From: Thalassolituus alkanivorans
GTDB taxonomy: Bacteria; Pseudomonadota; Gammaproteobacteria; Pseudomonadales; Oceanobacteraceae
DNA length: 64,000 bases
Assembly: GCF_020447205.1 (NCBI RefSeq)
Contig: NZ_JAJAEL010000044.1
Coordinates: forward strand, 1 to 64,000
Direction: 5' to 3'
Below the pieces are notes generated by a model. It saw nothing but the letters and a program-made list of their open reading frames with translations. It searched no databases and was not told the origin of the DNA. Positions 55,622 to 64,000 of the stretch are shown one piece after another (position 1 is the stretch's first letter; each line of letters starts with the position of its first letter). The translations under genes were made by a program, and so were the position numbers.

Positions 55622-58120
55622 TCAGCCAAGCACCGCTTTAAAACGCTTCAGCCGCAGCGCATTACTCAGCACAAACACACTCGACATTGCCATTGCGCCC
55701 GCCGCCAGCATCGGCGACAACAACACACCATAAGCCGGATACAACGCACCGGCTGCCAGTGGAATCAGCAGGGCGTTATAGGCAAATGCCCAGAACAGAT
55801 TCTGGCGGATATTGCGCAGGGTCGCCTGGCTGATGGCCAGCGCATTCGGCACCGCCCGCAAATCGCCGTTCATCAGCACCACATCGGCTGCTTCAATGGC
55901 GATATCGGTACCCGTGCCAATGGCTAAGCCGACATCCGCTTCGGCCAGTGCCGGCGCATCGTTAATACCATCACCAACAAAAGCCAGTGCACCGTAACGG
56001 GCGCGCAGAGTTTTCAGCGCTTCTACTTTGCCTTCCGGCATCACTCCGGCAACCACCTCGTCGATACCGAGCTGCGCAGCAATCGCCTGCGCGGTGCGTT
56101 CGTTATCGCCGGTAATCATCGCCACTTTTAAGCCCAGCGCATGCAGGGCATTAATGGCCGCAGGAGTGGTGTCTTTAACAGGATCAGCCACCGCAATGAC
56201 TGCCGCTAATTGCCCGTCGATGGCGGCGTACAGCGGGCTCTTACCCGCCGCGGCCAGCGCCGCACTCTGCGCGGCTAAAGGCCGTAATTCCGCGCTCATT
56301 AAATCCAGCCCGAGCTGCTGCATAAAACGGTCGGCGCCGATTTCAACACGCTTGCCATCGACCAGCGCGCGGATACCCAGACCGGGAAGCGCGCTGAATT
56401 CCTGCGGCTCACTCAGTGTCAGAGAACGCTCTCTGGCGGCGCGTACAATAGCCTCAGCCAGCGGATGTTCAGAATGCTGTTCGGCGGCGGCGACTAATGC
56501 CAGCAGACTGTCTTCTTCAAAACCCGGCTGACAGATCAGGTTGGTCAGCTCCGGCTGGCCTTTGGTTAACGTACCGGTTTTATCCAGCGCGACGATTTTA
56601 CTGTCACGCAGGCTCTGAAGCGCATCGCCACGGCGGAACAGAATACCCAGTGCCGCGGCCCGCCCGGTGCCGACCATAATGGAGGTTGGCGTCGCCAGCC
56701 CCATGGCGCAGGGGCAGGCAATAATCAGCACGGCAACGGCATTAATCAGGGCAAAACTCAGCGCCGGTTGCGGGCCGAACAGCAGCCAGACCACAAAGGT
56801 CAGGGCGGCAATGGCCATCACCAGCGGTACAAAGATGGCCGTGACTTTATCGACCAGCGCCTGAATCGGCAGCTTCGCACCCTGCGCCTGTTCGACCATG
56901 CGGATAATCTGTGACAACAGGGTATCGCCACCCACTTTTGCGGCACGGAACGTCAGCGCGCCGTTTTTATTCACCGTGCCACCCACAACTTCATCTCCGG
57001 GGGCTTTCGCCACCGGTAACGGTTCTCCGGTGAGCATGGATTCATCCACATAGGATTCGCCTTCCAGCACCTCGCCGTCGGTGGCAATACGCTCACCGGG
57101 GCGCACCACCAGCACATCACCCACCTGAATATCCGCCAGTTCAACATCCACCAGCTCTGTTCCGCGTTTGACCCGTGCAGTTTTTACCTGCAGACCCAGC
57201 AGGTGCTGAATGGCTTCGCCGGTACGGCCTTTGGCGCGCGCTTCGAGTAAGCGCCCCAGCAAAATCAGGGTAACGATCACCGCCGCCGCCTCAAAATACA
57301 CATGGCGCGTACCTTCCGGCAGCCATTGCCCGGCGAAGGTCACCACCAGCGAAAAGCCCCAGGCCGATAAACTGCCCAGCGCCACCAGTGAGTTCATATC
57401 CGGTGCGCGACGCCATAACGCCGGCAGACCCTTAGTAAGAAAACGCCGGCCGGGGCCAAACAGCACCAGCGTGGTGAGCACTAACTGGATGCCCCAGTTC
57501 ATTGGCTGGCCCAGAGTCTCTGCCAGCCACTGCTGCATGCCCGGAATAATGTGTGCGCCCATTTCCAGCACAAACACCGGCAATGTCAGCCCGGCGGCCA
57601 ACCAGAAATCACGCTGTAACTGCTGCTGTTCCTGTTCGCGCCGGGCGTTGTCGTCATCACGCTCAGCGGCCAGAGGTGTGGCATCGTAACCTGTGCTGCG
57701 GACCGCTTTGATTAACGCTGCCGCATCCAGATTACCGGCCAGTACTTCCACCGTGGCGGTTTCTGCCGCCAGATTGACCTGCGCACTGAGCACGCCGGGC
57801 AGACTGAGCAGGGCTTTTTCGACCTTGCCGACACAGGATGCGCAGCTCATACCGATCACCGACAGCTGATACTGCTCAGTGCGGGTTTCATAGCCGCAGT
57901 CTTTGACCGTTTGCAGCAGCGCCTGTGTTTGCCCATCGGCCGCCAGAGTCACCTCGGCTTTTTCACTGGCCAGATTGACGCTGGCGGCGCTGACACCCGG
58001 CGTCGCCAGTAAGGCCTGTTCGACACGGCGCACACAAGAGGCACAGCTCATGCCGATCACCGGCAATTGCAGCACGGCAGCAGAATCATCAGAGGTGGGA
58101 ATAGCAGTAGATTGAGTCAT
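55622..58120 (-). CDS. copA: Copper-exporting P-type ATPase CopA
   Basis: An 832-residue P1B-type ATPase. Two N-terminal metal-binding domains carry GMSCASC (Cys26/29 and Cys93/96). Eight membrane helices include the CPC site ([13 protein letters not shown]), and the actuator has TGE (MLTGEPLPV). The phosphorylation site is DKTGTLTKG, with [10 protein letters not shown] in the hinge. It pumps Cu(I) from cytoplasm to periplasm. It is downstream of cueR and has its own CueR-type promoter. Confidence 0.97.
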   Translation of the reverse strand: MTQSTAIPTSDDSAAVLQLPVIGMSCASCVRRVEQALLATPGVSAASVNLASEKAEVTLAADGQTQALLQTVKDCGYETRTEQYQLSVIGMSCASCVGKVEKALLSLPGVLSAQVNLAAETATVEVLAGNLDAAALIKAVRSTGYDATPLAAERDDDNARREQEQQQLQRDFWLAAGLTLPVFVLEMGAHIIPGMQQWLAETLGQPMNWGIQLVLTTLVLFGPGRRFLTKGLPALWRRAPDMNSLVALGSLSAWGFSLVVTFAGQWLPEGTRHVYFEAAAVIVTLILLGRLLEARAKGRTGEAIQHLLGLQVKTARVKRGTELVDVELADIQVGDVLVVRPGERIATDGEVLEGESYVDESMLTGEPLPVAKAPGDEVVGGTVNKNGALTFRAAKVGGDTLLSQIIRMVEQAQGAKLPIQALVDKVTAIFVPLVMAIAALTFVVWLLFGPQPALSFALINAVAVLIIACPCAMGLATPTSIMVGTGRAAALGILFRRGDALQSLRDSKIVALDKTGTLTKGQPELTNLICQPGFEEDSLLALVAAAEQHSEHPLAEAIVRAARERSLTLSEPQEFSALPGLGIRALVDGKRVEIGADRFMQQLGLDLMSAELRPLAAQSAALAAAGKSPLYAAIDGQLAAVIAVADPVKDTTPAAINALHALGLKVAMITGDNERTAQAIAAQLGIDEVVAGVMPEGKVEALKTLRARYGALAFVGDGINDAPALAEADVGLAIGTGTDIAIEAADVVLMNGDLRAVPNALAISQATLRNIRQNLFWAFAYNALLIPLAAGALYPAYGVLLSPMLAAGAMAMSSVFVLSNALRLKRFKAVLG

Positions 58121-58147
58121 CGTTCTGTCCTGTCAGGAAAGCAATGA

Positions 58148-58183
58148 CTGCAGTGTGAACCTTACCATGGTGGTAAGGTCAAG
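58148..58183 (-). promoter_or_regulatory. CueR-type promoter/operator of copA
   Basis: The near-palindrome at 58159-58179 reads ACCTTACC-ACCAT-GGTAAGGT on the minus strand and fills a 19-base spacer between TTGACC (-35) and CACACT (-10). This long spacer is the hallmark of MerR-family metal promoters and matches the E. coli copA promoter in layout. The -35 TTGACC contains the cueR stop codon TGA (58181-58179). Confidence 0.9.
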
Positions 58184-58589
58184 CGTCTGAATGAACGCCG
58201 TCGTCTGCCGCCAGCTGAGCAAGAATCGCGCAGTGCGACTGGTCATCGCCGGAGCAGGCGGCCACCATCTCCTGCAAGGTGCTGCGCATGGCATGCAGCT
58301 CCTGAATTTTATGTTCCACTTCCTGCAGATGCTGCCCCGCCAGTGCCTTAACCTCACGCGCGGAACGTTGCGGATCGGCCCATAGCGCCAGCAGCTCACC
58401 GATTTGCGGCAGTGAAAACCCCAACAGCCGTGAACGGCGGATAAACCTCAGCATTTCAACATCCTGTGCCGAATACTGACGATAACCCGCAGCGGTACGC
58501 GCTACCTCAGGCAGTAGCCCACTGCTTTCATAATGGCGGATCATCTTTGCCGATACACCGGCCTGAGCGGCCGCTTCACCAATGTTCAC
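58179..58589 (-). CDS. cueR: Copper-responsive MerR-family regulator CueR
   Basis: A 136-residue regulator: MerR-type winged helix (VNIGEAAAQAGVSAKMIRHY), a dimer helix, and the Cu(I) loop CSGDDQSHC with two Cys eight positions apart, as Cys112/Cys120 of E. coli CueR. The start is GTG 58589 with AGGAG eight bases upstream; the longer frame to 58661 has no support. It senses Cu(I), Ag(I) or Au(I) and twists the long-spacer copA promoter into use. cueR and copA lie in line, which differs from E. coli where they are apart. Confidence 0.94.
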   Translation of the reverse strand: MNIGEAAAQAGVSAKMIRHYESSGLLPEVARTAAGYRQYSAQDVEMLRFIRRSRLLGFSLPQIGELLALWADPQRSAREVKALAGQHLQEVEHKIQELHAMRSTLQEMVAACSGDDQSHCAILAQLAADDGVHSDA

Positions 58590-58782
58590 TCTGATATCTC
58601 CTATCGTCTTCGCGCTTACCATCCCGCGCAGCAGCACAGAGGTCAAGCCTGCGAAGCTCACACCTTTTCCTGATTGATAGCGCTGTTAATTATGAACAGA
58701 CATTCATCAATACATTAATCATCTTAATGTTATCAACAGCCCGGCCGACACCCTGTGCATAACCCGCCAAAAGGAGACGGCC

Positions 58783-60378
58783 ATGAAGATTGTTCAGTCG
58801 CAGGTTCAGCTCAGTGCTCAGCAAAAGGATCTGTTATTAAGCGCCCGCCTGAGCGCTATGTCGGTGAGTGTCACGGCAGGTGATGGCGAGAATGATGGCA
58901 GCAGCGCCAGCGCCGGCATTCAGTTGTCGCTGAGCACCCGTACCGAAAGCAGCCAGGCAGTGAGTCGCAGCAGCAGTGTGACCCATGCCGATGGCAGTCA
59001 GCAGCAATCGTCCTCAGCCTATCTGGCACAACAGCTGACCGAGCAGACCACCCAGCTGAATGTGATCGTCAGCGCCGTGAATGCCCGGCCGGGCAGCGCA
59101 GGCCTTGGCGTACAGGTCGAAGTGCAGAGCGTATTGCAGGTTGAACGCGAAGAGTCGCTGGTCTTTGAAGCGCTGGGTCAGGTACAGACCGAAGACGGCC
59201 GTCAGATTGATTTTATGCTGGCGCTGGATTTCAGCCGTTATACCCGCGCCGAGCAGACCAACCTGTTTCAGGGTCAGCTCAATCTGATCGACCCGTTAAT
59301 GATTAATCTGAACGGCGGTGCGGTTGAACTGAGTGACCAGAGTTTCAGCTTCGACCTGAACGCCGACGGCCAGAACGAGAACATCGCCCGTACCGCCGCC
59401 GGCAGCGGTTATCTGGTATTCGATAAAAACAACAACGGCATCATCGATGACGGCAGCGAGATGTTCGGCCCGCAGAGTGGCAATGGTTTTGCCGATCTGG
59501 CGCAGTACGATGACGACGGCAACGGCTGGATTGATGAAAACGATACCATCTTCAGCCAGCTCAGCCTGATGGAATTTGATGACGAAGGGCCAACCCTGCG
59601 CTCCGCTGCGGAAGCCGGCTTAGGCGCATTTTTTCTTGGTTCTGCAGCGTCCGATTACGAGCTGAAAAACGACGCCGGCCAGGTACGCGGAGTGATTGCC
59701 CGCTCCGGTGTTGCACTGAATGAAAACGGCGAAGCGCTGTTATTGCAGGAAGTGCATCTGAATACTCCGCCCGAGCTGCCGCAATACGCCATCAGCGGCG
59801 GCAACCTCGCCCTGAGCAGCGAACAGGGCACGGTTAATCTGCAGTCGCCGCTGAGTTTTTTTCAGTTCGATAACGAACTGCTGAACCGCCGCGATGAACA
59901 GACCCGTGTGCAGCTGCGCTTTGAACCAGACCAGGGCGTCAGACTGGAGGCCGGCGGCCCTCTGCCGGGAACCGCCGCCGCTGGTAATCATGCCAGCAAC
60001 AGTACTCACAACAACAATAACAACGGTAACGCCATTCAGGGTCGTGCACCCCGCCCGAATGCGCCCCTTTACGATGATCTGCAGCCCCGCCGCATGAATA
60101 TGCGCCAGTGGGCCGCCGATGCCATTAACCGCTATCACGCCGAAGAGCAGCGTAAGCCCAGTAATAAAGACGCCCATGTGTATGTCGATATTCCTGACCC
60201 GGTGCGGGCCACCCCGCTTAACCTGCGCAACGAAATCGAAGCCGGCAGCAAAGATATGGACAACAAACTGAAAGCCCTGCGCGCCACCATTGAAGAATTA
60301 AAACAGATGCGCGAGCAACAACTACACAGCGAAAAACCGCTGGCGCTGTATCAGGCGATAGGTCATTTGCAGGGATAA
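58783..60378 (+). CDS. Uncharacterised protein with EF-hand-like calcium loops
   Basis: A 531-residue protein without a signal peptide. The first 100 residues are Ser/Gln-rich. A central part (about 120-215) has beta stretches (VQVEVQSVLQVEREESLVFEA in order). Then come Asp/Asn-rich loops like EF-hand or RTX-dockerin sites: DLNADGQNENIA, DKNNNGIIDDGSEMFG and YDDDGNGWIDENDTIF. The C-terminus has Asn-rich and coiled-coil parts. The pattern FDxNxNGxIDDGSExFG is widespread in uncharacterised calcium-binding proteins. AAAGGAG precedes ATG. It is followed by a second unknown gene, 168 bases on. Confidence 0.75.
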   Translation: MKIVQSQVQLSAQQKDLLLSARLSAMSVSVTAGDGENDGSSASAGIQLSLSTRTESSQAVSRSSSVTHADGSQQQSSSAYLAQQLTEQTTQLNVIVSAVNARPGSAGLGVQVEVQSVLQVEREESLVFEALGQVQTEDGRQIDFMLALDFSRYTRAEQTNLFQGQLNLIDPLMINLNGGAVELSDQSFSFDLNADGQNENIARTAAGSGYLVFDKNNNGIIDDGSEMFGPQSGNGFADLAQYDDDGNGWIDENDTIFSQLSLMEFDDEGPTLRSAAEAGLGAFFLGSAASDYELKNDAGQVRGVIARSGVALNENGEALLLQEVHLNTPPELPQYAISGGNLALSSEQGTVNLQSPLSFFQFDNELLNRRDEQTRVQLRFEPDQGVRLEAGGPLPGTAAAGNHASNSTHNNNNNGNAIQGRAPRPNAPLYDDLQPRRMNMRQWAADAINRYHAEEQRKPSNKDAHVYVDIPDPVRATPLNLRNEIEAGSKDMDNKLKALRATIEELKQMREQQLHSEKPLALYQAIGHLQG

Positions 60379-60545
60379 AAAACGAACTGAAAATCTGCAC
60401 AAAAGCGGCGGCCTGCTACCGCTCTGGCGGACAGCCCCTGCCGCTCTTTTCCTTTAAGGCCGCAATGCAGAGCCAAACCGCAGCCTGCAGCTGCCATGGC
60501 ATACATACTGCTTTCTGACAGAACCATCAGAAAAGGAGGCAGGGT

Positions 60546-61082
60546 ATGAACATTAACCGCACGGAGGCACTCGCCGCCATCAGTCACAACATCAATAACA
60601 ACCCTCAGTCGCAACCTGAATACAAAGCAGGAAAAAACAGCAATACGGTATTTGCCGATCTGCTGCGCGTACAACAGCAGGCGCAAGCTTCTGCAATACC
60701 ATCAGCTACAGCACCAACGTCAGCACCATCAGCTGTAACCTCATCTGCTCCATCATCCGCAAGTATGGCGCCAGCGCCTTCCTCATCAGCAACCAACGTC
60801 CAGGCGTCACCCGCGGCAGAAGCAGAAACCGGTACCAAGAGCAGCGCCGTACAGGAATTCCGCGACTATATGGCAATGAGCGATGCAGAAAAAATGCGCG
60901 CGGCGGTGCTGAAAGAAATGGGGCTGACCGAAGAAGAGTTTGAACAGCTGCCACCGGAAGAACAGCTGGCCATCGAACAGAAAATTGTCGAGCGGCTGAA
61001 ACAGGAAACCGGCGTCAGCGATACTGGTTTTAATACCGAAGCCATCAGCCTGTTACTGCAGGAAATGCCGCAGCCAGGCTGA
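60546..61082 (+). CDS. Uncharacterised 178-residue Ala/Ser/Pro-rich protein
   Basis: No family was recognised. The first 45 residues are polar (NINRTEALAAISHNINNNPQ); residues 45-95 are a low-complexity Ser/Ala/Pro linker (SAPSAVTSSAPSSASMAPAP); the last 80 form charged helices (FRDYMAMSDAEKMRAAVLKE, EEEFEQLPPEEQLAIEQKI) and end MPQPG. AAAAGGAG lies before ATG. The layout suggests a small helical domain on a flexible tether. It may be cotranscribed with the EF-hand-like gene upstream. Confidence 0.7.
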   Translation: MNINRTEALAAISHNINNNPQSQPEYKAGKNSNTVFADLLRVQQQAQASAIPSATAPTSAPSAVTSSAPSSASMAPAPSSSATNVQASPAAEAETGTKSSAVQEFRDYMAMSDAEKMRAAVLKEMGLTEEEFEQLPPEEQLAIEQKIVERLKQETGVSDTGFNTEAISLLLQEMPQPG

Positions 61083-61093
61083 GCTTATATTAC

Positions 61094-61387
61094 TTATTCA
61101 GCACCCGCCGCACGCAGTGCCGCAGCATATTCTTCGCCTTTGCTGTGGCTGGCGATGGTTTGCAGAATGCTCACACCTTCTGCATTTTTTGCATTCAGGT
61201 TATGGCCTTCGGCTTTAAACAGTTCCACGTATTCGGCAAACACTTCCGGCACCATATGACGGTAAGCGCGGATGGCAGCAACGTAATCAGCATCGCTGCC
61301 GTCATAGCTGTTGGCGCTCAGAAATTCACGCAGCTGCGCTTCTGACCACTCACCACCAAATACTTTTTCTTTATCTTTTTTCTGCAT
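61094..61387 (-). CDS. PA4642-family-like small protein
   Basis: A 97-residue cytoplasmic protein (KDKEKVFGGEWSEAQLREFL, YVAAIRAYRHMVPEVFAEYV, GHNLNAKNAEGVSILQTIAS) that resembles the uncharacterised PA4642 family of pseudomonads. Its C-terminal half has an ankyrin-like look. It is convergent with the 178-residue protein gene, 11 bases apart. Function unknown. Confidence 0.7.
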   Translation of the reverse strand: MQKKDKEKVFGGEWSEAQLREFLSANSYDGSDADYVAAIRAYRHMVPEVFAEYVELFKAEGHNLNAKNAEGVSILQTIASHSKGEEYAAALRAAGAE

Positions 61388-61484
61388 AATTTACTCCTGA
61401 GTATTCTGCTATCCGGTTGCGCAATGACAATGCGGATTGATTATTTTCGGTAAGCGTTTACGAGGCCGTTAACGCAGCCAGCGA

Positions 61485-62210
61485 TCAGACTTTGCGGAAC
61501 ATCATATCCCACACCCCATGCCCCAGCTTCTCACCGCGGTTTTCAAACTTGGTCAGCGGGCGGTGCTCCGGACGCGGTACGCAATTGCCCTTACCGGCAA
61601 CGTTTTCATAACCTTCGGCCACATCCATCACTTCCAGCATATGCTCCATATACGGTTCCCAGTCGGTCGCCATATGGAATACGCCACCCGGCTTTAAAAT
61701 ACGGCGGATGGTCTGGGCAAATTCGGCCTGCACAATGCGGCGCTTATGGTGCTTTTTCTTGTGCCACGGATCAGGGAAAAACAGCTGCACGGTATCGATG
61801 CTGTTATCCGGAAGCATTTTCAGCACTTCGATCGCATCTTCTTTATAACTGCGCAGGTTGCTGATACCGGCTTCTTCCGCCAGATACAGCAGTGAACCAA
61901 CACCCGGCAGATGCACTTCCACACCGATAAAATCTTTTTCCGGCGCGGCCGCCGCCATCTGCACCAGCGACTGACCCATGCCGTAACCGATTTCCAGCAC
62001 CACGTGGCCGTCACGGCCAAATACCTCAACCGGATTAATCGCGCCCTGCGCCAGTTCGAGGCCCATTACCGGCCATTGCCGTTCGAGAGCGCCTTCCTGG
62101 CCTTTGGTTAAACGCCCGGCACGGATAACAAAGCTTTTGATACCGCGGCGGTAAACCGGTTTGTCGCCTTCCGCAGCCGCAGCTGCCGGATTTTCATCAT
62201 GTTCGCTCAC
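61485..62210 (-). CDS. trmB: tRNA (guanine-N7-)-methyltransferase
   Basis: A 241-residue SAM-dependent enzyme that methylates G46 in the variable loop of tRNA. Motifs are [15 protein letters not shown] (SAM), [12 protein letters not shown], and [19 protein letters not shown], the family signature. It lies 18 bases behind the DUF423 gene on the same strand. Confidence 0.96.
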   Translation of the reverse strand: MSEHDENPAAAAAEGDKPVYRRGIKSFVIRAGRLTKGQEGALERQWPVMGLELAQGAINPVEVFGRDGHVVLEIGYGMGQSLVQMAAAAPEKDFIGVEVHLPGVGSLLYLAEEAGISNLRSYKEDAIEVLKMLPDNSIDTVQLFFPDPWHKKKHHKRRIVQAEFAQTIRRILKPGGVFHMATDWEPYMEHMLEVMDVAEGYENVAGKGNCVPRPEHRPLTKFENRGEKLGHGVWDMMFRKV

Positions 62211-62228
62211 GCTAACCTGCCTGAATAA

Positions 62229-62621
62229 TTACAAAGAGTGTGAAGGGGTTTTCAGCTTAACGGCCGCCACCAGCAGCGCCGACCAGCCCAGCAACCAGCT
62301 GACGCCGCCCAGCGGCGTGATCATACCCAGCGGCCGCACACCGCTCAGCGCCAGCAGATACAGGCTGCCGCTGAACAGAATCAGACCCAGCAACATCAGC
62401 CGCGCCGACCAGCTCAGCCAGCGCGATGGCTGCACCTGCAGCCACAGCGATAAGGCCAGCAGAACCACAGCATGAATCAGGTGATACTGCACCGCGGTCT
62501 GGTACACCGTCAGCATATCAGCGCTCAGTACGCCCTTCAGACCATGTGCTCCGAACGCGCCCAGTGCGACGCCGCTGAAGCCTGCAACGGCGGCGGTGAT
62601 CAGTGTATTTTTTGCCTGCAT
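62229..62621 (-). CDS. DUF423 family membrane protein
   Basis: A 130-residue protein with four hydrophobic helices and the family signature [12 protein letters not shown] (here [12 protein letters not shown]), [22 protein letters not shown] and [12 protein letters not shown]. It is a small inner-membrane protein of unknown function, common in proteobacteria. It is probably cotranscribed with trmB and diverges from ubiD. Confidence 0.9.
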   Translation of the reverse strand: MQAKNTLITAAVAGFSGVALGAFGAHGLKGVLSADMLTVYQTAVQYHLIHAVVLLALSLWLQVQPSRWLSWSARLMLLGLILFSGSLYLLALSGVRPLGMITPLGGVSWLLGWSALLVAAVKLKTPSHSL

Positions 62622-62732
62622 AAAAAACCCCCTGCGGTTTTGGCCGGCGATTATAAAGGAGCCGGGCGGTCAGGTCATATCCGGAGCATCTCTGGTATGA
62701 TGCCGGCAGTTGAAAAGCCTGTGGAAGTGCCT

Positions 62733-64000
62733 GTGAAATACACCGACCTGCGCGACTTTATTAAATCGCTGGAAAAACGTGGCGAACTGAAACGCATCCG
62801 TTATCCGGTTGATCCGCATCTGGAAATGACCGAAATCGCCGACCGTGTGCTGCGTGCCGGCGGTCCGGCGCTGCTGTTTGAAAATCCCAAAGGTTATGAC
62901 ATGCCGGTTCTGGCCAACCTGTTCGGTACGCCGAAACGGGTGGCGCTGGGCATGGGTGAAGAGTCGGTGGAAGCGCTGCGCGATATCGGTCAGCTGCTGG
63001 CGTTCTTAAAAGAACCCGAGCCACCCAAGGGCATGAAAGACGCCTGGGAAAAGCTGCCGATCTTTAAAAAAGTGCTGTCGATGGGGCCGAAAGAAGTACG
63101 TAAGGCGCCCTGTCAGGATGTGGTGCTCGAAGGGGATGACGTCGATCTGAGCAAAATTCCGGTACAGCACTGCTGGCCCGGCGATGCCGGTCCGTTAATT
63201 ACCTGGCCGCTGGTGATTACCAAAGGGCCGCATAAAGAGCGCCATAATTTAGGTATTTATCGTCAGCAGGTGATCGCTAAAAACAAGGTGATTATGCGCT
63301 GGCTCAGCCATCGCGGCGGCGCGCTGGATTTTCTTGAGTGGCAGAAGGCCCATCCGGGCGAATCCTTCCCAGTGACTGTCGCGCTGGGCGCCGACCCGGC
63401 CACCATTCTCGGTGCCGTCACGCCGGTGCCGGATACCCTGAGCGAATACGCTTTTGCCGGCCTGCTGCGCGACAGCAAGACCGAGCTGGTAAAAAGTATC
63501 GGCAACGACCTGCTGGTACCGGCCTCGGCCGAAATCGTACTCGAAGGGGTGATTCATCCGGGCGAGATGGCACCAGAGGGGCCATTCGGTGACCACACCG
63601 GCTATTACAACGAGGTCGATGAGTTCCCGGTATTTACCGTCGAGCGCATTACCCACCGCAAAGACCCGATTTACCACAGCACCTACACCGGCCGGCCGCC
63701 GGATGAGCCGGCCATTCTCGGCGTGGCGCTGAACGAAGTCTTTGTGCCGATTCTGCAGAAGCAGTTTCCGGAAATCGTCGATTTCTACCTGCCGCCGGAA
63801 GGCTGTTCCTACCGCATGGCGGTGGTGAGCATGAAGAAACAATACCCGGGTCATGCCAAGCGCGTGATGATGGGCGTGTGGTCGTTCCTGCGCCAGTTTA
63901 TGTACACCAAGTTTGTGATTGTGGTGGACGATGACGTAAACACCCGCAACTGGGAAGACGTGATCTGGGCCATTACCACCCGTATGGACCCGGCACGTGA
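62733..64000 (+). CDS. ubiD: 4-hydroxy-3-polyprenylbenzoate decarboxylase UbiD (3' part outside the window)
   Basis: At least 422 codons, open to the window edge. It is the prenylated-FMN-dependent decarboxylase of ubiquinone synthesis: [20 protein letters not shown]-type start (here with GTG), then [12 protein letters not shown], the Mn/prFMN segment around [11 protein letters not shown] and [10 protein letters not shown], and the catalytic E-x-R/E part [12 protein letters not shown]. Start GTG 62733 has GGAAG upstream; ATG 62697 is in frame and would add 12 residues. Together with ubiH and ubiI it shows aerobic ubiquinone synthesis. Confidence 0.95.
   Translation, partial: MKYTDLRDFIKSLEKRGELKRIRYPVDPHLEMTEIADRVLRAGGPALLFENPKGYDMPVLANLFGTPKRVALGMGEESVEALRDIGQLLAFLKEPEPPKGMKDAWEKLPIFKKVLSMGPKEVRKAPCQDVVLEGDDVDLSKIPVQHCWPGDAGPLITWPLVITKGPHKERHNLGIYRQQVIAKNKVIMRWLSHRGGALDFLEWQKAHPGESFPVTVALGADPATILGAVTPVPDTLSEYAFAGLLRDSKTELVKSIGNDLLVPASAEIVLEGVIHPGEMAPEGPFGDHTGYYNEVDEFPVFTVERITHRKDPIYHSTYTGRPPDEPAILGVALNEVFVPILQKQFPEIVDFYLPPEGCSYRMAVVSMKKQYPGHAKRVMMGVWSFLRQFMYTKFVIVVDDDVNTRNWEDVIWAITTRMDPAR

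Overview
The window looks like chromosome of a marine gammaproteobacterium of the Oceanospirillales, in the broad range of Thalassolituus, Oceanobacter and Bermanella. The basis is gene order and protein style: a ygfB-pepP-ubiH-ubiI operon facing zapA-6S RNA-5-FCL, nudE/yrfG-hslR-hslO-pckA, and a Pseudomonas-like dsbB-algQ...algP-ABC-F block. The genus call is inference. Most of the window is dense, ordinary housekeeping sequence. The exception is about 1-2050, which is visibly more AT-rich and carries mobile DNA.

Layout. 1-2044: the start of an IS256-like transposase, a lipoprotein gene cut at its 3' end by that element, and a 271-bp MITE-like element with perfect 22-bp terminal inverted repeats. 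2179-5482: a flavin dehydrogenase and a thiamine-diphosphate (TPP) enzyme. 5527-9841: a thiamine salvage operon on the minus strand (promoter, TPP riboswitch, TonB receptor, thiamine-binding protein, PnuT-type transporter, kinase). 9888-12683: a protein of unknown function and htpX with a sigma-32-type promoter. 12752-18648: ubiquinone hydroxylases, pepP, ygfB, zapA, 6S RNA and 5-formyltetrahydrofolate cyclo-ligase. 18651-21264: small genes (a 41-residue membrane protein, EVE, CDGSH, SnoaL-like, alpha/beta hydrolase). 21385-27288: glnA with a sigma-54 promoter and NtrC-like sites, typA, a periplasmic binding protein, malic enzyme. 27437-30608: a CpxRA-like two-component system and an AI-2E family permease. 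30718-34328: tRNA-Leu, an lrgA/lrgB-type pair and a hybrid sensor kinase. 34336-38613: nudE, yrfG, hslR, hslO, pckA. 38676-41678: a LuxR-type regulator divergent from a lipoprotein that is a paralogue of the damaged one at the left edge. 41838-47504: a long SPFH protein, tex, gshA. 47574-55554: a 14-bp tandem repeat, a FliL-like protein, dsbB, algQ, a WD40 lipoprotein, a DUF4124 protein, a ParA-like ATPase, algP, a TIGR02444 protein and an ABC-F ATPase. 55622-58589: copA and cueR. 58783-64000: two uncharacterised proteins, a PA4642-like protein, trmB, a DUF423 protein and the 5' part of ubiD.

How the genes work together. The clearest functional unit is the riboswitch-controlled thiamine operon, which ends at a shared terminator facing a TPP-dependent enzyme gene. 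Envelope and redox stress functions recur: HtpX, CpxRA-like, Hsp15/Hsp33, DsbB, GshA and CueR/CopA. Malic enzyme and PEP carboxykinase act at the malate/oxaloacetate node. The most interesting material is the thiamine operon, the MITE-like element, the two related lipoproteins with the IS break, the 14-bp array grown from the end of the fliL-like gene, and the lrgAB-hybrid kinase cluster. No CRISPR array, rRNA, prophage or defence island was seen.
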